Shown: piece by piece, positions 40,699 to 49,958 of the stretch | Layout: every line of letters begins with the position of its first letter | Numbering within the stretch: the first letter of the stretch is position 1 | Assembly (NCBI RefSeq): GCF_900112175.1 | Contig: NZ_FOYT01000001.1 | Location: 992,001-1,056,000, forward strand | Direction of reading: 5' to 3' | DNA from: Halogeometricum rufum | GTDB taxonomy: Archaea; Halobacteriota; Halobacteria; Halobacteriales; Haloferacaceae | Length of the DNA stretch: 64,000 nucleotides | Made by a program: the position numbers and the translations under genes | Notes under the pieces: generated by a model | The model's database searches: none | What the model was told of the DNA's origin: nothing | The model's input: the letters and a program-made list of their open reading frames with translations, nothing else

Positions 40699-43383
40699 AT
40701 GCGCTTCGACCGGATTCGAATCCAGAACTTCAAGCCCTACGCGGAGACGGACCTCGACCTGACCGACGGCGTGACCGTCATCCACGGCCTGAACGGGAGC
40801 GGCAAGTCGTCCCTCTTGGAGGCCTGCTTCTTCGCGCTCTACGGCGCGCGCGCCCTCGACGAGAACCTGGAGGACGTGATGACGACGGGGACGGAGGAGT
40901 CCGAGATAGAACTGTGGTTCACGCACGACGGCGCGTCGTACCGCGTCCACCGTCGCCTCCGCAAGTCCGGCGACCGGGTCCAGACGGCCACGTGCGTCCT
41001 CGAAGGCCCGGACACGGCCATCGACGGCGCGCGCGACGTTCGCGCCTTCGTCGCGGACCTCCTGCGGATGGACGCCGAGGCGTTCGTCAACTGCGCGTAC
41101 GTCCGGCAGGGCGAGGTGAACAAACTCATCAACGCGACGCCGAGCGAGCGTCAGGACACGATAGACGACCTGCTCCAACTCGGCAAACTGGAGGAGTACC
41201 GCGTCCGCGCGGGCAAGGCGCGACTCGGCGTCGAAGACGTGCTGACGCAACGCCGCGGCGCCCTCTCGAAGGTCGAGTCGCAGATAGCGGCCAAGGAGGA
41301 CGCCGGCCTGCACGAACGGCTGAACGCCCTCGAGACCGAACTCGGCGAGGTGGACGACGGAATCGCGCGGTACGAACAGCAACGCGAGAAGGCCGCCGAG
41401 ACGCTGTCGGACGCCGAGTCGGTCCTCGAGACGTACCGCGAGAAGCGCGCGGAACTCGACGAACTCGACGCGGAGATAGCCGACCTGCGCGAGACGGTCG
41501 AGTCCGACGAACGGAAGCGAGAGACGCTGCGAAGCGAGGCCGGCGAGGCGAGAGACCGGGTGGACGACCTCCGAAGCCGAATCGAGTCGGTCAGAGCCGA
41601 GACGACGCTGGACGAGGCGACGGCCGACGCCATCTCGGCCCGCCGCGACGAACTGGACGAACGCGAGGACGAGATTCGGACGGACCTCACCGAGGCGCGG
41701 GAGCGACGCACGATGCTCTCGAATCAGGCCGAGAAACTGCGCGAACGCGCCGAGGAGTTCGAGTCGCGGGCGGCCGAGAAGCGGTCCCGCGCCGCGGAAC
41801 TGGACGACGGCGCCGAGGAGGCCGCCGAGGAACTCGAACGGCGCAGCGACCGACTCGACGAACTCGAAGCCGAACTGGAGACGCTGACGGCGGAGTTCGA
41901 GGACGCGCCCGTCGAACTCGGCGCGGCGGCGTCGCACCGCGACGAGATTCGGGAGACGCTGACCGACGTGCGCGCCGACCTCACCGAGACGAACGCGGAG
42001 GTGGAGAACGTCCGCGACCGACTCGCGGAGGCCGAGGAACTGCGCGCGGAGGGGAAGTGCCCCGAGTGCGGGCAACCCGTCGAGGACTCGCCGCACGTCG
42101 ACGCCATCGGCGAGTACGAGGCGCGCAGCGAGGCGTTGGAGTCGACGCTGTCGGACCTCCGGGAGCGACGCGAGACGCTGGAGTCGCGCCTCGACCGGGC
42201 GAAGTCGCTGGTCGAGACGGAGAACCGCGTCGGGGAACTCCGCAACAGCAGGGACCTGTTCGCGGAGCGAATCGAGGACGCCCGGGAGACGGTCGAGGAA
42301 CGGCGGACGGAGGCAGAGACGCTCCGCGAGGAGGCCGACGAACTGGCGGCGGAGGCCGAGGAGAAGCGGACGGCGGCGACGACGCAGTCCGAAGCGGCCG
42401 CGGAGGCGGCCGAGACGGTCCGAGAACTCGAAGCCGACCTCGAATCCGTCGCCGACGCCGAGGAGCGACTCGACACGCTGTCGGACCTCCGTTCGACGCT
42501 GTCGGAGACCGAGTCCGAAATCGAGCGCCTCGAAGAGCGTCGCGAGAACCTCGCGGAGTTGAACGACGAACGCCGGGAGCGACTGGCGGACAAGCGCGAC
42601 AGACGCTCCGAACTCGCCGACGACGTGGACGAGTCGACCGTCGAGGAGGCGACGGAGCAGCGAGAACGGGCGGAGACCTACCTCGAACAGGTGGACGACG
42701 AACTCGAATCGCTGCGCGAGAAACGAGACGAACTCCAGAACGAAATCGGCGGCGTCAAGGGCGAACTCGCGCAGTTGTCCGAACTCCGCGAGGACCGGGA
42801 CGAACTCGCCGCCCGCGTCGACGCGCTCGAATCGCTTCACGCCGAGACCGAGGAACTGGAGGCGATGTACGGCGACCTGCGCGCGGAACTCCGCCAGCGC
42901 AACGTCGAGACGCTCGAACGGATGCTGAACGAGACGTTCGAACTCGTCTACGGCAACGACGCCTACTCCCGCATCCGCCTCGACGGCGAGTACGAACTGA
43001 CGGTGTTCCAGAAGGACGGGACGGCGCTCGACCCCGAGCAGTTGTCCGGCGGGGAGCGAGCGCTGTTCAACCTCTCGCTGCGTACCGCCATCTACCGCCT
43101 CCTCGCGGAGGGAATCGAGGGGGCGGCGCCGATGCCGCCGCTCATCCTCGACGAACCGACGGTGTTCCTCGACTCGGGCCACGTCTCGCGCCTCGTGGAC
43201 CTCGTCGACGAGATGCGTGACCTCGGCGTCCGACAGATAATCATCGTGAGCCACGACGACGAACTCGTCGGCGCGGCGGACGAACTCGTGACCGTGGAGA
43301 AGGACCCGACGAGCAACCGGTCGTCCGTACGGCAGGAGGACCCCGACGCGCTCGTCGCGGCGGAGTCGCTCGCGGACGACTGA
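40699..43383 (+). CDS. rad50: Rad50 SMC-like ATPase
   Basis: 894 residues. Walker [10 protein letters not shown] (about 33-41), two long coiled-coil arms rich in Glu/Arg/Leu, a zinc hook C454-PEC457 in [10 protein letters not shown], a signature motif LSGGERALF, and Walker [11 protein letters not shown]. Dimerises through the hook and works with Mre11 to tether and process broken DNA ends. Begins directly after the mre11 stop codon. Standard length for archaeal Rad50. Confidence 0.97.
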   Translation: MRFDRIRIQNFKPYAETDLDLTDGVTVIHGLNGSGKSSLLEACFFALYGARALDENLEDVMTTGTEESEIELWFTHDGASYRVHRRLRKSGDRVQTATCVLEGPDTAIDGARDVRAFVADLLRMDAEAFVNCAYVRQGEVNKLINATPSERQDTIDDLLQLGKLEEYRVRAGKARLGVEDVLTQRRGALSKVESQIAAKEDAGLHERLNALETELGEVDDGIARYEQQREKAAETLSDAESVLETYREKRAELDELDAEIADLRETVESDERKRETLRSEAGEARDRVDDLRSRIESVRAETTLDEATADAISARRDELDEREDEIRTDLTEARERRTMLSNQAEKLRERAEEFESRAAEKRSRAAELDDGAEEAAEELERRSDRLDELEAELETLTAEFEDAPVELGAAASHRDEIRETLTDVRADLTETNAEVENVRDRLAEAEELRAEGKCPECGQPVEDSPHVDAIGEYEARSEALESTLSDLRERRETLESRLDRAKSLVETENRVGELRNSRDLFAERIEDARETVEERRTEAETLREEADELAAEAEEKRTAATTQSEAAAEAAETVRELEADLESVADAEERLDTLSDLRSTLSETESEIERLEERRENLAELNDERRERLADKRDRRSELADDVDESTVEEATEQRERAETYLEQVDDELESLREKRDELQNEIGGVKGELAQLSELREDRDELAARVDALESLHAETEELEAMYGDLRAELRQRNVETLERMLNETFELVYGNDAYSRIRLDGEYELTVFQKDGTALDPEQLSGGERALFNLSLRTAIYRLLAEGIEGAAPMPPLILDEPTVFLDSGHVSRLVDLVDEMRDLGVRQIIIVSHDDELVGAADELVTVEKDPTSNRSSVRQEDPDALVAAESLADD

Positions 43384-43464
43384 GCGCCCGGGCCGAGGTT
43401 CGAGGCGTTCGCGTGCGGCCGAGGCGGCGGGCGGTGACGTCGTCGACCGGCCGCGCCGCCGGAG

Positions 43465-43893
43465 TTACTCCGATCCGCCCCGGAGGGCGGCGACTGCCTC
43501 TCTCGCCGCCTCGGTGGCGGCGTAACCGCGTTCGCCGTGGACGGTCGTCTCCGTGAGGAGTCCGGCCGCGCGGAACTCGCCGAGCAGGCCGTGGAGGTCG
43601 GACTCACAGAGGTCGTAAGCGTCCAGCAACGCCACCACCGACACCGCGTCGCGGTCCACCAGTTCCACGAGGAGGCCGAGCGAGCGTTCGTCGTGGACGG
43701 CGGTGACGGCTCGTCGGACGGGGTCGGCGACGCCGGACGCGGCGGCGACCAGCGGTGAGACGCCCTCGAACGTCAGGTCGTCGTTCGGGAGGTATCGCTC
43801 CTCGCCCGTCGCCGGGTCGCGGACGCGACTGGAGTCGCCGGAGCGTTTGACGAGGACGTAGCGCTTGCCGTCGTCGTCGCGGACCGTCTGCAT
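43465..43893 (-). CDS. Haloarchaeal winged-helix-like protein next to rad50 (DUF7346-like)
   Basis: 142 residues. An N-terminal strand-rich part (MQTVRDDDGKRYVLVKRSGDSSRVRDPATGEERYLP) is followed by helices with a possible winged-helix fold (LLDAYDLCESDLHGLLGEFRAAGLLTETTVHGERGYAAT). Family number from memory. The ATG at 43893 is used; upstream codons in frame overlap the next gene. Convergent with rad50, so not in its operon. Probably DNA-binding. Confidence 0.72.
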   Translation of the reverse strand: MQTVRDDDGKRYVLVKRSGDSSRVRDPATGEERYLPNDDLTFEGVSPLVAAASGVADPVRRAVTAVHDERSLGLLVELVDRDAVSVVALLDAYDLCESDLHGLLGEFRAAGLLTETTVHGERGYAATEAAREAVAALRGGSE

Positions 43894-43939
43894 GGTCGTC
43901 CCGAGGGCCGAGCGCGGAATAGGCGTTCCGCTCCGGGGG

Positions 43940-44353
43940 TCAGCCGTCGCCGTCCGTCTCGTCTGCGCCGGCCGCGTCGTCTGCGTCGGCCGTGTCGTCT
44001 GCTCCGGCCGCGTCACCTGCTTTGTAGCCTCGGTAGGAGTAGTACGCGCGGACGAGGGCGAGTGCACCGACGACGGCCGCACCCCCGCCGAGGAGGAAGT
44101 TCCCGCGGAAGTACGCGAACATCGCGCCGAGACTGACGCCCGCGACGCCGACGTTCACGAGGACGACGACGGCCCAGAACGTCGAGGCGAGTTCGCTGTC
44201 GATTTCGACCGGTTGCTCGTCGCCGTCGTCGCCCTCGTCGCCCTCGCCTCCGACCGAGGGGACGTTCACCAGGTCGTTCTCGGGGTCGCCCCATCGGTCC
44301 TCGGGGTCGGATTCGTCGGGTTCGTCGGGCCAGGCGTCGGAATCGCGCGGCAC
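43940..44353 (-). CDS. Acidic two-helix membrane protein (DUF7322-like)
   Basis: 137 residues from a GTG at 44353. A very acidic N-terminus (WPDEPDESDPEDRWGDPEND) precedes two transmembrane helices (about 56-78 and 85-105), a YYSYRGYK basic-aromatic link, and an Ala/Asp-rich tail. Family number from memory; no function known. Forty-six bases upstream of the DUF7346-like gene on the same strand, so the two may form an operon. The longer open frame upstream overlaps the next gene and looks non-coding. Confidence 0.65.
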   Translation of the reverse strand: MPRDSDAWPDEPDESDPEDRWGDPENDLVNVPSVGGEGDEGDDGDEQPVEIDSELASTFWAVVVLVNVGVAGVSLGAMFAYFRGNFLLGGGAAVVGALALVRAYYSYRGYKAGDAAGADDTADADDAAGADETDGDG

Positions 44354-44403
44354 GTCCGCGGGGACGGGCGGGCCGACGAAAAGCAGTTCGTTTCGAGCGC
44401 TTC

Positions 44404-44592
44404 TCAGAGGTACTCTTTCAGCGTGATGGTTCGAGTCGTCTCGACCCACGCGAGCGGGTTCTGCGGGTCGTAGAATACGACCCCACCCTCGACCTCGTAG
44501 GACTCGACGTCGTCGAGTCCGTTCGCCTCGCCTGCCGGCGACTGCGTGGCAGGCGACCGATCCGGCCGCTTCGAATTCGCGTGGTCGGTCAT
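44404..44592 (-). CDS. Short haloarchaeal protein, 62 residues (DUF7331-like)
   Basis: Polar N-terminus MTDHANSKRPDRSP, then an ordered C-terminal part ESYEVEGGVVFYDPQNPLAW followed by VETTRTITLKEYL, which looks conserved and strand-rich. The ATG at 44592 was chosen over an in-frame ATG 17 codons earlier because a TATA-like CATTTAGTG lies about 30 bases upstream of it. Divergent from the DNA polymerase gene. Function unknown; family number from memory. Confidence 0.7.
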   Translation of the reverse strand: MTDHANSKRPDRSPATQSPAGEANGLDDVESYEVEGGVVFYDPQNPLAWVETTRTITLKEYL

Positions 44593-44715
44593 GTTGCAAC
44601 CCGTGGTACGAGTTGGCACACTAAATGTGTTGCGTATGCGCACCTTCTTTTTCTGACAGATATTGCCGCCCTAACGATAGTGGTTCGGCCCGTGGTGGAA
44701 GGGCGAAAGGCCGAA

Positions 44716-44724
44716 GCTTTTACC
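44716..44724 (+). promoter_or_regulatory. TATA box of the DNA polymerase B gene
   Basis: GCTTTTACC, 23-31 bases before the polB ATG; the same TTTTA-type box is seen before other genes here. Confidence 0.5.
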
Positions 44725-44746
44725 GCGGAGTGCCGAACGCAACCGC

Positions 44747-47700
44747 ATGAAGCAGGCAGGGCTCACGGACGGCAACTGGGGCGGGGGCGACGACGCCGAC
44801 GGCGCGCGGCCGGACGCGGAGGCCGAACACGTCGCCGGCAACGGGAGCCAACACGTCTCGGACGTCGTCGACGCCGAGGACATCAAGTTCCCCGACGCCG
44901 ACGGCACCGTCGAACTCGCGGTCACGCAGGTCGATTACACCATCGAGGGGAGCGGTCGCCGCGAGTACCCGGTCGTCCACGTCTTCGGACGCACCCGCGA
45001 CGACGAGACGGAACACGTGCGCGTCCTCGGCTTCGAGCCCTACTTCTACGCGCCGACGGACACGTTGGACGACGAACTCCTCGACGAGGCGGTCATCACC
45101 CGGACCGAAGAGGGGTACGAGAGCATCCGGGGCGAGGAACTGACGAAGATCTGCACGCAGACGCCGCGGGACGTGGGGCAGATTCGCGACCAGTTCGAAC
45201 ACTACGAGGCGGACATCCTCTTCCCGAACCGCCTGCTCATCGACAAGGACATCGAGAGCGGCATCTGCGTCCCCGCGCGCCGACTCGACGACGGGTCGAT
45301 TCAGGTGCCGCACGACGAAGTCGTCCCCATCGACGTGGACGCGGACCTCCGCGTGAACACGTTCGACATCGAGGTGGACGACCGGTCGGGCTTCCCCGAG
45401 GAGGGCGAGGAGCCAATCGTCTGTCTCACCTCCCACGACTCCTACCGCGACGAGTACGTCGCGTGGCTCTACAACGCGCCCGAGGCGGGCGACGGCGTCG
45501 AGTCGCCGACGGACCTCGGCGACTACGAACCGCTGGACGACGACACCGACGTGGAGATACGCGCGTTCGACCGCGAGGACGCGATGCTCGACGCGTTCGT
45601 CGGCTACATCGAGGAGACGGACCCCGACGTGCTCACCGGGTGGAACTTCGAGGACTTCGACATGCCGTACTTCCTCGACAGACTGGACGTGGTGGACCCG
45701 TCCTCGGACTACGACCTGGACCCGGACCGCCTCTCCCGCGTCGGCGAGGTGTGGCGAAGCGGGTGGGGCGGCCCCGACGTGAAGGGCCGCGTCGTGTTCG
45801 ACCTGCTGTACGCCTACAAGCGCACGCAGTTCACCGAGTTGGAGTCGTACCGACTGGACGCCGTCGGCGAACTCGAACTCGACGTGGGGAAGGAGCGCTA
45901 CTCCGGCAGCATCGGCGACCTGTGGGAACAGGACCCCCGGCGACTGCTGGAGTACAACGTCCGCGACGTGGAACTCTGCGTCGAAATCGACAGGAAGCAG
46001 GACGTCATCGCGTTCTGGGACGAGGTGCGGACGTTCGTCGGGTGTAAACTGGAGGACGCGCCGACGCCCGGCGACACCGTCGACATCTACGTCCTGCACA
46101 AGGTCCACGGCGAGTTCGCCCTCCCCTCGAAGGGCCAACAGGAGTCCGAAGACTACGAGGGTGGGGCCGTCTTCGACCCCATCACGGGCGTCAAGGAGAA
46201 CGTCACCGTCCTCGACCTGAAGTCGCTGTACCCGATGTGCATGGTGACCATCAACGCGTCGCCGGAGACGAAGGTGGACCCCGAGTCCTACGACGGCGAC
46301 ACGTTCCGCGCGCCCAACGGGACGCACTTCCGGAAGGAACCGGACGGCATCATCCGGGAGATGGTGGACGAACTCCTCGCGGAACGCGAGGAGAAGAAGC
46401 GCCTCCGCAACGACCACGACCCCGGCACCTCGGCGTACGAACAGTTCGACCGCCAGCAGGGGGCCGTGAAAGTCATCATGAACTCGCTGTACGGCGTGCT
46501 GGGCTGGGACCGCTTCCGCCTGTACGACAAGGAGATGGGCGCGGCCGTCACCGCCACCGGTCGGGAGGTCATCGACTACACCGACGAGACGGCCAGCGAG
46601 ATGGGGTATTCTGTCGCGTACGGTGACAGCGTGACCGGCGACCGGCCCGTCGTCGTTCGAGACCCGAACGGCCGCGTTCGGGTCCTCCCGATCGAGACGC
46701 TGTTCGAGACGGGCACGGCGAGCGCGGACGGTGAACTGCTCATCACGGCCGACGGCGGCCCCGTCGCGACGGCCTCCGTCGGGAAGGACCGGCGAGAACT
46801 CGACGGGTGGGAGGCGCTCTCGGTGAACGACGAGGGCGTGTCCGAGTGGAAGCCCATCGAACAGGCGATCAGGCACGAGACGGACAAACCGGTCGTCAAA
46901 CTCCAGCACAAGTTCGGTGAATCGACGACCACTCACGATCACTCGTACGTCGTCGACGGCGGTGATGGACTCGTCGAGGCGCCCCCCGAAGACGTGAGCC
47001 AACCGCTCCGAGTCGACGGGCTCCCGAGCGTCGACACCGTGGAGACTATCGACGTCTACGACGTTCTCGACGGATACGAACGGGAGTACGAGGACGGCCG
47101 AAGCGTCGGACGCGAGCACGCGCAGACGAAGGTCAAACGCGTCCACGCCGACGACGAGTACGTCTGGTTCGGCCACGAACACCAGCGAGACCAGTCGAAG
47201 ACGGTCAAAGTCGAGCGGTACGTCGACCTGTCGAGCGAAGACGGGCGCGCACTGGTTCGACTCCTCGCGGCGTACGTCACCGAGGGAAGCGCGTCGACCG
47301 CCGAGACGACCGACAGTTGGTACGGGGCGAGTATCGCCGAATCGAGGCGAGAGTGGTTGGAGCAGTTGCAGGCGGATTACCTCCGTCTGTTCGACAACGT
47401 CGATGCCGGCATCGTCGAGAGCGACGTCAGACCGGAGCGAACCACGTCGTACGAGACGACCGCGGGCGAGGAATCGACGTCGTACGACGACCGAACGCTC
47501 AAACTACAGATGATGAACGAACTCGCGGCCGTCTTCTTCCGCGAGTTCGCCGGACAGACCTCTCGCGGCAAGCGCGTTCCGTCGTTCGTCTTCCACCTTC
47601 CGGACGACCTGCAAACACTGTTCATCGACGTGATGGTCGAGGGCGACGGTTCGCGCGAGTTCCCTCGCTACTCCGAGGAGTACGCGGCTCGGAACTTCGA

Positions 47701-48784
47701 CTTCGAGACGACGAGTCGAGAACTCGCCGCCGGCCTGTCGATGCTCCTCACTCAGCGTGAACGGAAACACTCGCTGAAGTACCGGGACTCGAAAGGTTCC
47801 TACACGGTTCGGACCTGTGATTACTACCGGACGGGACGCGACACCGTCCTCACCGACGTCGAACACGACGGCTACGTCTACGACCTCAGCGTCGCCGACA
47901 ACGAGAACTTCGTGGACGGGGTCGGGGGCATCGTCCTGCACAATACGGATTCCGTCATGCTCGAACTCGGCCCCGACGTGTCGAAGGAGGAGGCCATCGA
48001 GCAGTCGTTCGAGATAGAGGAGTACATCAACGCCGCCTACGACGACTTCGCGCGCGACGAACTCGGCGTCGACCTGGAGGCGGGCGAGGAACACCGCTTC
48101 CAGATCGAGTTCGAGAAGCTCTACCGCCGCTTCTTCCAGGCGGGCAAGAAGAAGCGCTACGCGGGCCACATCGTCTGGAAGGAGGGCAACGACGTCGACG
48201 ACATCGACATCACGGGCTTCGAGTACAAGCGCTCCGACATCGCCCAGATAACGAAGGAAGTCCAGAAGAACGTCATCGAGATGATCGTCTACGGCGAGGA
48301 CCACGAGGAGATCAAAGACTACGTCCATCAGGTCATCGCCGACTTCCAGGAGGGGAACCTCCCCTTGGACGAAGTGGGCATCCCCGGCGGCATCGGCAAG
48401 CGCCTCGACGCGTACGACACCGCGACGGCGCAGGTCCGCGGGGCGATGTACGCGAACGCGTTCCTCGGGACGAACTTCGGGCGGGGGTCGAAGCCGAAGC
48501 GACTCTATCTGGCGAAGGTGCACCCCTCGTGGTTCCGCCGGATGGAGAGCGAGGAGGGGTTCGACCCGCAACGAGACGACCTGTACGGCGAGTTCAAACG
48601 CGACCCGGACGTCATCTGCTTCGAGTACGCCGACCAGGTCCCCGATGCGTTCGAGGTGGACTGGGAGACGATGCTCGACAAGACGCTGAAGGGTCCCATC
48701 GCGCGCATCATCGAAGCGCTCGGGATGTCGTGGGACGAGGTGAAGTCGGGGCAACAGCAGACCGGGCTCGGAAGCTTCATGTGA
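44747..48784 (+). CDS. polB: Family B DNA polymerase with one intein
   Basis: Replicative polymerase. 1345 residues as translated; about 906 after removal of a 439-residue intein. The proofreading exonuclease is intact: Exo I in FDIEVDD, Exo II in GWNFEDFDMPYF, Exo III in YNVRDVEL. Polymerase motifs: A as SLYPMCMV, B as KVIMNSLYG, and C as YGD-TDS, which the intein splits after YGD. The C-terminus QQQTGLGSFM is a PCNA-binding (PIP) box. N-terminal acidic extension precedes the core. Monocistronic, divergent from a short DUF gene. Activity depends on splicing because the intein cuts between catalytic aspartates. Confidence 0.97.
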   Translation: MKQAGLTDGNWGGGDDADGARPDAEAEHVAGNGSQHVSDVVDAEDIKFPDADGTVELAVTQVDYTIEGSGRREYPVVHVFGRTRDDETEHVRVLGFEPYFYAPTDTLDDELLDEAVITRTEEGYESIRGEELTKICTQTPRDVGQIRDQFEHYEADILFPNRLLIDKDIESGICVPARRLDDGSIQVPHDEVVPIDVDADLRVNTFDIEVDDRSGFPEEGEEPIVCLTSHDSYRDEYVAWLYNAPEAGDGVESPTDLGDYEPLDDDTDVEIRAFDREDAMLDAFVGYIEETDPDVLTGWNFEDFDMPYFLDRLDVVDPSSDYDLDPDRLSRVGEVWRSGWGGPDVKGRVVFDLLYAYKRTQFTELESYRLDAVGELELDVGKERYSGSIGDLWEQDPRRLLEYNVRDVELCVEIDRKQDVIAFWDEVRTFVGCKLEDAPTPGDTVDIYVLHKVHGEFALPSKGQQESEDYEGGAVFDPITGVKENVTVLDLKSLYPMCMVTINASPETKVDPESYDGDTFRAPNGTHFRKEPDGIIREMVDELLAEREEKKRLRNDHDPGTSAYEQFDRQQGAVKVIMNSLYGVLGWDRFRLYDKEMGAAVTATGREVIDYTDETASEMGYSVAYGDSVTGDRPVVVRDPNGRVRVLPIETLFETGTASADGELLITADGGPVATASVGKDRRELDGWEALSVNDEGVSEWKPIEQAIRHETDKPVVKLQHKFGESTTTHDHSYVVDGGDGLVEAPPEDVSQPLRVDGLPSVDTVETIDVYDVLDGYEREYEDGRSVGREHAQTKVKRVHADDEYVWFGHEHQRDQSKTVKVERYVDLSSEDGRALVRLLAAYVTEGSASTAETTDSWYGASIAESRREWLEQLQADYLRLFDNVDAGIVESDVRPERTTSYETTAGEESTSYDDRTLKLQMMNELAAVFFREFAGQTSRGKRVPSFVFHLPDDLQTLFIDVMVEGDGSREFPRYSEEYAARNFDFETTSRELAAGLSMLLTQRERKHSLKYRDSKGSYTVRTCDYYRTGRDTVLTDVEHDGYVYDLSVADNENFVDGVGGIVLHNTDSVMLELGPDVSKEEAIEQSFEIEEYINAAYDDFARDELGVDLEAGEEHRFQIEFEKLYRRFFQAGKKKRYAGHIVWKEGNDVDDIDITGFEYKRSDIAQITKEVQKNVIEMIVYGEDHEEIKDYVHQVIADFQEGNLPLDEVGIPGGIGKRLDAYDTATAQVRGAMYANAFLGTNFGRGSKPKRLYLAKVHPSWFRRMESEEGFDPQRDDLYGEFKRDPDVICFEYADQVPDAFEVDWETMLDKTLKGPIARIIEALGMSWDEVKSGQQQTGLGSFM
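46628..47944 (+). mobile_element. Intein with LAGLIDADG homing endonuclease in polB (pol-c site)
   Basis: 439 residues, starting with Ser1 (after YGD) and ending VLHN before Thr of TDS. Splicing block A is SVTGDRPVVV; block B has the TxxH pattern in TTTHDHSYVV; blocks F and G are VYDLSVADNENFVDGVGG and LHN, with terminal Asn and the following Thr as +1 nucleophile. Two LAGLIDADG helices are visible: LLAAYVTEG and FIDVMVEGDG, so the homing endonuclease is probably active. Insertion at the conserved YGDTD motif gives a guaranteed target in other polB genes. Codons in the insert are slightly less GC-biased than the flanks. Confidence 0.92.
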
Positions 48785-48883
48785 GCGCGAGATATCGCTC
48801 GAACCGGTTGTTCACGCCGCGATTCGCCGGCTGAACGCGTCGACGGCACGTCGGGTGAGCCGACAGTCGCCTTTCTGAAACCC

Positions 48884-48894
48884 AAATATATTTT
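48884..48894 (+). promoter_or_regulatory. Likely TATA box of the sufCBD operon
   Basis: AAATATATTTT, about 90 bases before the sufC ATG, implying a 5' leader of some 60 bases, unlike the leaderless neighbours. The leader contains an imperfect dyad TGGTT...AACCA (48912-48931) at the expected transcription start, a candidate operator for Fe-S or iron control. No Shine-Dalgarno site is evident. Confidence 0.5.
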
Positions 48895-48979
48895 CTCTGC
48901 AGTAAAGCGAGTGGTTGTGAATGCGTAACCATTATGGGTGGGAGACCCCTCGATTCCTGTACGAGGCAACGAGACAACA

Positions 48980-49900
48980 ATGGCTACACTCGAAATCAAG
49001 AACCTCCACGCGGAAGTCGCGGAGGAAGACGGTGAACAGATTCTTCGTGGCGTCGACCTGGAAGTCAACTCTGGCGATATTCACGCGTTGATGGGCCCGA
49101 ACGGATCCGGGAAGTCGACGATGGCGAAGATCATCGCCGGCCACCCCGTGTACGAAGTGACCGACGGGGCGATTCTCCTCCACCTCGAAGACGACGAGTT
49201 CGGCGAGGAGTTCGACATTCCGGAGGACAAACGCACGTGGAACCTCCTCGACCTGGAGCCGAACGAGCGCGCCGCGCTCGGTATCTTCCTCGGCTTCCAG
49301 TACCCCGCCGAAATCGAGGGCGTGACGATGACGAACTTCCTCCGCACGGCGCTCAACGCCAAGATCGAAGAGCGCGAGGAGCTCTTCGAGGAGGACGACG
49401 AGGCCGAGGAAGCCGACGCCGACGACGAGGACTCGGGCTACGACACCTCGCCGATGGAAGGCCCCGCCGACGAGGGCGAAGTCGGCGTCGCCGAGTTCCA
49501 GCAGCTCCTGAAGGAGAAGATGGAGCAGCTCGACATGGACGAGAAGTTCATGCAGCGGTACCTCAACGCCGGGTTCTCCGGCGGCGAGAAGAAGCAGAAC
49601 GAAGTGCTGCAGGCCGCCATCCTCGAACCGTCCATCGCGGTGCTCGACGAGATCGACTCCGGGCTGGACATCGACCGCCTACAGGACGTCTCGAAGGGTA
49701 TCAACGCCCTCCGCGACGAACAGGGCACGGGCATTCTCCAGATTACTCACTACCAGCGCATCCTCGAGTACGTCGAACCCGACCACGTCCACATCATGCT
49801 CGACGGGAAAGTCGTCAAGAGCGGCGACGCCTCCCTCGCAGAGCAGTTGGAGGACGAGGGGTACGACTGGGTCCGCGAGGAAGTGTACGAGGCCGCGTAA
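48980..49900 (+). CDS. sufC: SufC ATPase of the Fe-S cluster assembly complex
   Basis: ABC-type ATPase that powers the SufBCD scaffold. 306 residues, longer than the usual 250 because of an acidic insertion (about 125-175, EEDDEAEEADADDED) typical of haloarchaea. Walker A GPNGSGKST, signature FSGGEKKQNE, Walker B IAVLDEIDSGLD, and a His switch ITHY. ATG at 48980 begins MATLEIKNLH; a GTG 14 codons upstream is in frame but not protein-like. First gene of the operon. Confidence 0.97.
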   Translation: MATLEIKNLHAEVAEEDGEQILRGVDLEVNSGDIHALMGPNGSGKSTMAKIIAGHPVYEVTDGAILLHLEDDEFGEEFDIPEDKRTWNLLDLEPNERAALGIFLGFQYPAEIEGVTMTNFLRTALNAKIEEREELFEEDDEAEEADADDEDSGYDTSPMEGPADEGEVGVAEFQQLLKEKMEQLDMDEKFMQRYLNAGFSGGEKKQNEVLQAAILEPSIAVLDEIDSGLDIDRLQDVSKGINALRDEQGTGILQITHYQRILEYVEPDHVHIMLDGKVVKSGDASLAEQLEDEGYDWVREEVYEAA

Positions 49901-49958
49901 CTGGAACCAGTTACGCACAGGCTCATAAGAAACGAACCGCAAACACACACTACACACA

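Noticed and set aside
38773-43254. Minus-strand open frame of 1493 codons
   Set aside because: Antisense to the hypothetical gene, mre11 and rad50, all with firm motifs; a mirror of the coiled-coil codon bias.
48934-49035. Short ORF in the suf leader starting at ATG 48934
   Set aside because: Out of frame with sufC, Arg/Gly-rich, not placed at a predicted transcript start, and not repeated elsewhere.
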